Shown here: in pieces, positions 63,412 to 64,000 of the stretch | Layout of the letters: each line of letters begins with the position of its first letter | Position numbering within the stretch: position 1 is the stretch's first letter | NCBI RefSeq assembly: GCF_026212465.1 | Contig: NC_080053.1 | Span: 19,505,273-19,569,272, forward strand | Direction: 5' to 3' | Source: Amaranthus tricolor | Taxonomy: Eukaryota; Streptophyta; Magnoliopsida; Caryophyllales; Amaranthaceae | DNA: 64,000 nucleotides | The notes under the pieces: generated by a model | The model's input: the letters and a program-made list of their open reading frames with translations, nothing else | What the model was told of the DNA's origin: nothing | Databases searched by the model: none | Made by a program: the position numbers and the translations under genes

Positions 63412-64000
63412 GGGAGAAAGGCAGGAGAAAATAGAGATTAAGGAGATGATGCTTAAAAATGGAGGGTGGGATTGGGGTTTCGGAGAGTAGGACAGAAACA
63501 AACAAAAAACAAAAAACAAAAAAACTAGATTTTCTTGACAAAAGAACAGGGAAGATACAGGTTGGATTGAAGGGAAAAATGCAGGAAAAAGGCAGGGGTT
63601 GATGATGAGAAAATATAGGAGAAACTTTTTTTTTTCGTGAAATGTGTTGAAAAATGGTGATTTTCTTTGAAAGCTTAGAAAAAAGAAAATAGAGGCCTAG
63701 AAATTGATTAAGGAAATAGAGGCCTAGAAATTGATTGAGGAGGATTTCGCGGGCATCTTTAATGGTTTTTTGGAATCTTATTTTGTTATTAACCGTTATT
63801 TTGGGATATGACTTCATCTACATCTTTTACTTAAAAAATTCTAGTATGAACTTAATCCATATAAATATTAGAGTGGACCAACTCTTACCCTCCATTTCAG
63901 TCTTTCATTCTATTTTGACAATTCAACTTTCCCTGGTATATACAATGAAGATAAACTTTGTAAAATTAATAGTTTCGACAGGATTTTATGCAGAAATTTG
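63412..64000 (-). promoter_or_regulatory. 5' leader and promoter region of the CDPK gene
   Basis: Pyrimidine-rich on the coding (minus) strand near the start codon, typical of a plant 5' UTR. An in-frame upstream ATG exists at 63,519-63,517. A near-duplicate GAGGCCTAGAAATTGATT occurs twice (63,691 and 63,720). No TATA box could be called with confidence. Confidence 0.45.

Overview
The window is nuclear DNA of a plant, almost certainly a eudicot. It is AT-rich and gene-poor, its genes are split by long GT-AG introns, and it is dense in plant transposable elements (CACTA, Copia, hAT, Stowaway and Tourist MITEs). The three well-resolved host genes are a 3'-5' exonuclease, a plant-type GH9 endoglucanase and a calcium-dependent protein kinase. 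A Caryophyllales source is a guess from general repeat flavour, not something the sequence proves.

Region 1 (1-14,470): the right-hand part of a large, dead CACTA (En/Spm) DNA transposon. Its first gene is a TNP2-type transposase (window start to 4,486). It has two in-frame stops and is split by a 1,471-bp solo LTR with a perfect 5-bp target-site duplication. Its second gene (4,685-14,042, 11 inferred exons) joins a plant-transposase-like N-terminal half to a C-terminal Ulp1-type cysteine protease. One intron of that gene, 7,881-13,746, is filled with a higher-order satellite: 169-bp monomers arranged in about 881-bp super-units. The 3' subterminal hairpin repeats follow at 14,290-14,460.

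Region 2 (14,470-27,815): intergenic repeats. Two similar inverted termini about 11.7 kb apart (near 16,120 and 27,810) enclose a 128-bp tandem repeat, two oppositely oriented arrays of about 22-bp repeats (a very large potential hairpin), and a nest of two Copia retrotransposons. The outer Copia is on the minus strand (18,988-27,262, TSD CAAAT). The inner Copia is on the plus strand (22,247-27,129, TSD AACCT) and sits inside an LTR of the outer one.

Region 3 (27,815-38,660): an ERI1-like DEDDh exonuclease gene with a GRF-type zinc finger (plus strand, 28,150-33,608), then MITE-rich intergenic DNA with a foldback element at 36.6-37.3 kb, a Tourist-like MITE at 37.46-38.04 kb, and a minus-strand exon encoding a RIN4/NOI motif.

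Region 4 (38,660-48,950): intergenic DNA with a short hAT-type element, a third Copia (minus strand, 40,817-44,978, TSD AAAAT) lacking protease and most of integrase, and a decayed hAT transposase gene (45.3-46.7 kb).

Region 5 (48,950-64,000): two intact host genes arranged tail to tail. The plus-strand gene encodes a secreted 492-residue GH9 endoglucanase (7 exons) and the minus-strand gene a 534-residue CDPK (8 exons). Their introns carry several MITEs.

The most unusual signal is a dispersed family of non-autonomous elements seen at least five times with two recognisable ends, plus single ends elsewhere. Each has palindromic termini related to GAGACGGTCTC, but the interiors are different short tandem-repeat arrays, two of them arranged as long inverted arrays.
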